DNA of 64,000 nt. Source: Streptomyces sp. NBC_00078 (GTDB taxonomy: Bacteria; Actinomycetota; Actinomycetes; Streptomycetales; Streptomycetaceae). The translations under genes and the position numbers were made by a program. Below the pieces are notes generated by a model, which searched no databases, was not told where the DNA came from, and saw only the letters and a list, made by a program, of their open reading frames with translations. Positions 61,018 through 64,000 of the stretch are shown here, piece after piece (position 1 is the stretch's first letter; every line of letters begins with the position of its first letter). The DNA lies in contig NZ_JAPELX010000001.1 in the NCBI RefSeq assembly GCF_026343335.1, positions 7,688,001 to 7,752,000 on the forward strand, written 5' to 3'.

Positions 61018-62970
61018 GTGCAGACCCTGCCCTACGGTTCCTGGCCCTCGCCCATCGACGCGGCGCTCGCCGCCGCGCACGACGGGCACCCCGAGTACGT
61101 CGGCTTCGTCGGCGACGAGGCGTGGTGGACCGAGCCACGGCCCGCCGAGGGCGGCCGCCGCACCCTGGTGCGGCGGCGCACCGACGGCCAGGAGGAGCCG
61201 GTACTGCCCGCCCCGTGGAACGTCCGCAGCCGGGTCATCGAGTACGGCGGCCGGCCCTGGGCCGGTACCGCGCGGGACGGCCGGCCGCTCGTGGTGTTCG
61301 TGAACTTCGACGACCAGCGGCTCTACCGCTACGAGCCCGGAAGCGACCCGCGTCCCCTCACGCCCGTGTCCCCCGTGGGCGGCGGACTGCGCTGGGCGGA
61401 GCCGCAGTTGCACCCCGAACGCGGTGAAGTGTGGTGTGTGCTGGAGGAGTTCACCGGCGACGGCCCCACCGATGTGCGCCGGGTCCTGGCCGCGGTGCCG
61501 CTGGACGGCTCGGGGGCCGGGGACCGCGGCGCCGTGCGCGAACTCACCGACGACCGGCACCGGTTCGTCACCGGGCCCCGCCTCTCGCCCGACGGGCGGC
61601 GCGCGGCCTGGCTGGCCTGGGACCATCCCCGCATGCCGTGGGACGGCACGGAGCTGATCGTCGCCGACGTCGGTGACGACGGCACCCTCCGGCAGGCGCG
61701 TGCCGTCGCCGGGGGACCGGACGAGTCGATCGCCCAGGCGGACTGGGCACCCGACGGCTCCCTCCTGCACGCGAGCGACCGCACCGGCTGGTGGAACCTC
61801 TACCGCGACGGCGCCCCGCTCTGTCCGCGCGAGGAGGAGTTCGGCGGGCCGCTATGGAAGCTCGGCCAACGCTGGTTCGCCCCGCTGGACAGCGGGCTGA
61901 TCGCCGTCGTGCACGGCCGCGGTGCCGCCGCGCTCGGGATACTGGACCCCGAGACCGGCGAGGTCGTAGACGCGGCCGGCCCCTGGACCGAGTTCGCGTC
62001 CACACTCGCGGTGCACGGCGAGCGGGTCGTCGCCGTCGGAGCCGGCCCGCGCAGCGCGTACGAGGTGGTGGAGCTGGACACCAGCACCGGCAGGGCCCGG
62101 GTGATCGGCGCCGAGCACGACGACGCCGTCGACCCCGCCCACTACCCCGAGCCCCAGATCCGCACCTTCACGGGACCGGCCGGGCGTGACATCCACGCCC
62201 ACATCTACGCGCCGCACCACCCCGGCTGTGTCGCGCCGGGCGACGTACTGCCGCCCTACGTCGTCCGGGCGTACGGCGGCCCCACCAGCCGGGCGCCCCT
62301 GGTCCTCGACCTGGAGATCGCCTACTTCACCTCCCGGGGCATCGGCGTCGCCGAGGTCAACTACGGCGGCTCGACCGGGCACGGACGTGAGTACCGCAAC
62401 CGGCTGCGTGAGCAGTGGGGCGTCGTCGACGTCGAGGATTGCGCGGCCGTCGCCCTCGCGCTCGCGGACGAGGGCACCGCCGACCGCGGCCGGCTCGCGA
62501 TCCGCGGCGGCAGCGCCGGCGGCTGGACCGCGGCCGCCTCCCTCGCCGCCACCGACGTCTACGCCTGCGGCACGATCATCTACCCCATCCTCGACCTCGC
62601 CGGCTGGGGCGCGGGGGAGACCCACGACTTCGAGTCGCAGTACCTGGAGACGCTGGTCGGGCCGTTCGCCGAGGTGCCCGGACGGTACGCGCAGCGGTCG
62701 CCCGCCGAGAACGCCGACCGGATCACCGCGCCCTTCCTGCTGCTGCAGGGCCTGGACGACGTGATCTGTCCGCCCGCGCAGTGCGAACGATTCCTGGCCC
62801 GCATGGAGGGCAGGCGGGTGCCGCACGCGTACATCGCCTTCGAGGGGGAGGGGCACGGGTTCCGGCGGGCCGACACCATGATCCGGGTCCTGGAGTCCGA
62901 ACTCTCCCTGTACGCGCAGGCCTTCGGGCTGCACCCGCAAGGCGTCCCGACACTGGAACTGTCCGGATGA
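61018..62970 (+). CDS. S9-family prolyl-oligopeptidase-like serine peptidase
   Basis: About 650 residues; I use the GTG at 61018 with GGGGGAG just upstream, but a TTG four codons earlier is possible. The N-terminal ~350 residues form a beta-propeller-like gate (RISPDG/LSPDGRRAAWLAW, WAPDGSLLHASDRTGWWNLY). The C-terminal catalytic domain has Ser in RGGSAGGWTAAA, Asp in LQGLDDVICPP, and His in EGEGHGFRR. It cuts short peptides in the cytoplasm. Its stop overlaps the start of the next gene (ATGA). Confidence 0.92.
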   Translation: MQTLPYGSWPSPIDAALAAAHDGHPEYVGFVGDEAWWTEPRPAEGGRRTLVRRRTDGQEEPVLPAPWNVRSRVIEYGGRPWAGTARDGRPLVVFVNFDDQRLYRYEPGSDPRPLTPVSPVGGGLRWAEPQLHPERGEVWCVLEEFTGDGPTDVRRVLAAVPLDGSGAGDRGAVRELTDDRHRFVTGPRLSPDGRRAAWLAWDHPRMPWDGTELIVADVGDDGTLRQARAVAGGPDESIAQADWAPDGSLLHASDRTGWWNLYRDGAPLCPREEEFGGPLWKLGQRWFAPLDSGLIAVVHGRGAAALGILDPETGEVVDAAGPWTEFASTLAVHGERVVAVGAGPRSAYEVVELDTSTGRARVIGAEHDDAVDPAHYPEPQIRTFTGPAGRDIHAHIYAPHHPGCVAPGDVLPPYVVRAYGGPTSRAPLVLDLEIAYFTSRGIGVAEVNYGGSTGHGREYRNRLREQWGVVDVEDCAAVALALADEGTADRGRLAIRGGSAGGWTAAASLAATDVYACGTIIYPILDLAGWGAGETHDFESQYLETLVGPFAEVPGRYAQRSPAENADRITAPFLLLQGLDDVICPPAQCERFLARMEGRRVPHAYIAFEGEGHGFRRADTMIRVLESELSLYAQAFGLHPQGVPTLELSG

Positions 62971-63914
62971 GAGAGCGTATGAGCGAGCAGGCGAGAGACC
63001 TTCTGCGGCCGTCCCGGCTCGCCCCCGGCGCCCGCGTGGCCGTCGTCGCACCCAGCGGACCCGTGCCCGAGGAGCGGCTGCAGGCGGGGCTCGACGTGCT
63101 GCGCGGCTGGGACCTCGACCCGGTGGTGGCGCCCCATGTGCTGGACCGGCACGGCGAGTTCGGCTACCTGGCGGGCACGGACACGGACCGGGCCGCCGAT
63201 CTGCAGGGCGCGTGGTGCGACCCGTCGGTGGCCGCGGTGCTGTGCGCGCGGGGCGGGTACGGAGCGCAGCGGATGATCGATCTGCTCGACTGGGAGGCGA
63301 TGCGGGCCGCCGGACCCAAGGTCTTCGTGGGCTTCAGCGACGTCACGGCACTGCACCAGGCCTTCGCCACCCGGCTGGGCCTGGTGACCCTGTACGGGCC
63401 GGCGGCCGCCGGTGTCGACTTCATCAAGAACACCCGGTCGCAGGAACACCTCAAAGCCACCCTGTTCGCTCCGGAAAGCGTCCGCACCATCGCATCCGGC
63501 GGCGCCGCCCTGGTGGCCGGACGGGCCCGGGGCGTCACGCTGGGCGGGTGCCTGAGCCTGCTCGCCTCCGACCTCGGGACCCCGCACGCCCGGGCCGGCG
63601 CCCGGGGCGGGCTGCTCCTGATCGAGGACGTCGGCGAACGGGCGTACCGCATCGACCGGACGCTGACCCAGCTGCTGCGCAGCGGCTGGCTCGACGGCCT
63701 CACCGGGATCGTGCTGGGGTCGTGGGAGCGGTGCGGCCCGTACGCCGAACTGCGCCCGGTTCTCGTCGACCGGCTCGCCGGGCTCGGCGTCCCCGTCGTC
63801 GAGGAGTTCGGATTCGGGCACTGCGAGGGCGCGTCGACTCTCCCCCTCGGTGTGGCGGCCGAACTGGACGCGGAGGCAGGCACTCTGACGCTTGATCAGC
63901 CCGCCCTTCGCTGA
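62967..63914 (+). CDS. LD-carboxypeptidase (S66 family)
   Basis: 315 residues from the ATG overlapping the S9 stop; an ATG four codons later with GAGAG upstream is an alternative. S66 landmarks: VAVVAPSGPVPEE, CARGGYGAQRMIDLLDW, the nucleophile Ser in KVFVGFSDVTALH, GGCLSLLASDLGTP, LLLIEDVGERAYRIDR (Glu) and FGFGHCEGASTLPLG (His). LdcA-type enzymes remove the terminal D-alanine from tetrapeptides during peptidoglycan recycling. It is the last gene of the operon with M55, M20 and S9 enzymes. Confidence 0.93.
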   Translation: MRERMSEQARDLLRPSRLAPGARVAVVAPSGPVPEERLQAGLDVLRGWDLDPVVAPHVLDRHGEFGYLAGTDTDRAADLQGAWCDPSVAAVLCARGGYGAQRMIDLLDWEAMRAAGPKVFVGFSDVTALHQAFATRLGLVTLYGPAAAGVDFIKNTRSQEHLKATLFAPESVRTIASGGAALVAGRARGVTLGGCLSLLASDLGTPHARAGARGGLLLIEDVGERAYRIDRTLTQLLRSGWLDGLTGIVLGSWERCGPYAELRPVLVDRLAGLGVPVVEEFGFGHCEGASTLPLGVAAELDAEAGTLTLDQPALR

Positions 63915-64000
63915 GCGACTTCGCTGGGCTCCTGCGCTGAGCAGCCCCTGGGTCGATCCTCTTCACTGATCATCCGTCAACAACACTCGTCTGGGCGATT

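Noticed and set aside
1..64000. Search for tRNA, rRNA, integrase/transposase genes, prophage or secondary-metabolite megasynthase genes.
   Set aside because: None recognised by eye on either strand; the gaps are short and explained by regulatory or repeat sequences. A dedicated search could still find a small RNA.

Overview
The window is very GC-rich, with strong third-position G/C bias, many GTG starts, ATGA/GTGA overlaps and GGAGG-type ribosome binding sites. Together with an F420-dependent LLM enzyme, a crotonyl-CoA carboxylase/reductase cluster, a SpoIIE-phosphatase/anti-sigma-kinase fusion and a Tat-exported beta-galactosidase, this points to a Streptomyces chromosome. The gene set looks like ordinary chromosomal DNA: I see no rRNA, tRNA, CRISPR array, transposase, integrase or prophage, and the window is cut inside a gene only at its left edge.

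Layout. 1-6516: a PucR-type regulator (5' truncated by the window) followed by a pyrimidine/hydantoin catabolism operon (N-carbamoyl amidohydrolase, dihydropyrimidinase, F420-dependent LLM oxidoreductase, NCS1 permease). 6545-9594: a secreted DUF3558-like protein, a SnoaL-fused ECF sigma factor with a RibD-type reductase, and a cold-shock protein. 9595-14509: a 9-bp minisatellite, a gamma-glutamyltransferase with internal acidic repeats, an inositol-monophosphatase relic, a CrtI-like FAD oxidoreductase and a macrodomain protein. 14520-20475: a fructose-type ABC importer operon with its LacI regulator, a divergent PfkB kinase and a small monooxygenase; matching LacI-type operators lie in both control regions. 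20680-26854: a secreted M1 metallopeptidase and a LamG-containing GH2 beta-galactosidase. 26860-28792: an M56 peptidase with BlaI plus a divergent second BlaI. 28987-35225: alkylation repair genes (Ada-AlkA fusion, ogt), Sir2, a VapB-like orphan, Nudix, an ADP-ribosylglycohydrolase-family protein and glycerate kinase. 35423-38354: an alpha/beta hydrolase and the phosphatidylethanolamine pair psd-pssA.

38524-47854 is a coherent metabolic block on the minus strand: a five-gene ethylmalonyl-CoA pathway operon (Ccr, MeaA, citrate-lyase-like lyase, MaoC hydratase, acyl-CoA dehydrogenase) with a TetR regulator upstream, and a duplicated 3-hydroxyacyl-CoA dehydrogenase that can feed it. The dyad symmetries before ccr and before the dehydrogenase gene are plausible acyl-CoA-responsive operators.

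48268-63914: a HEAT-repeat protein, RidA, a secreted tripeptidyl-aminopeptidase-like hydrolase, an Rv2578c-type radical SAM protein with a LexA-like box, an SRPBCC protein, an MFS pump carrying three C-terminal beta-sandwich repeats, a PAS-GAF-PP2C-kinase fusion, a methyltransferase, and a translationally coupled peptidase operon (M55, M20, S9, S66) suited to D-amino-acid or cell-wall peptide turnover.

The most unusual items are non-coding or architectural: a dispersed repeat filling two convergent intergenic gaps, the minisatellite before the gamma-glutamyltransferase, the LacI operator set, the LexA-like box, the MFS/beta-sandwich fusion and the in-frame IMPase relic. I found no clear evidence of a wholly new defence or mobile system.
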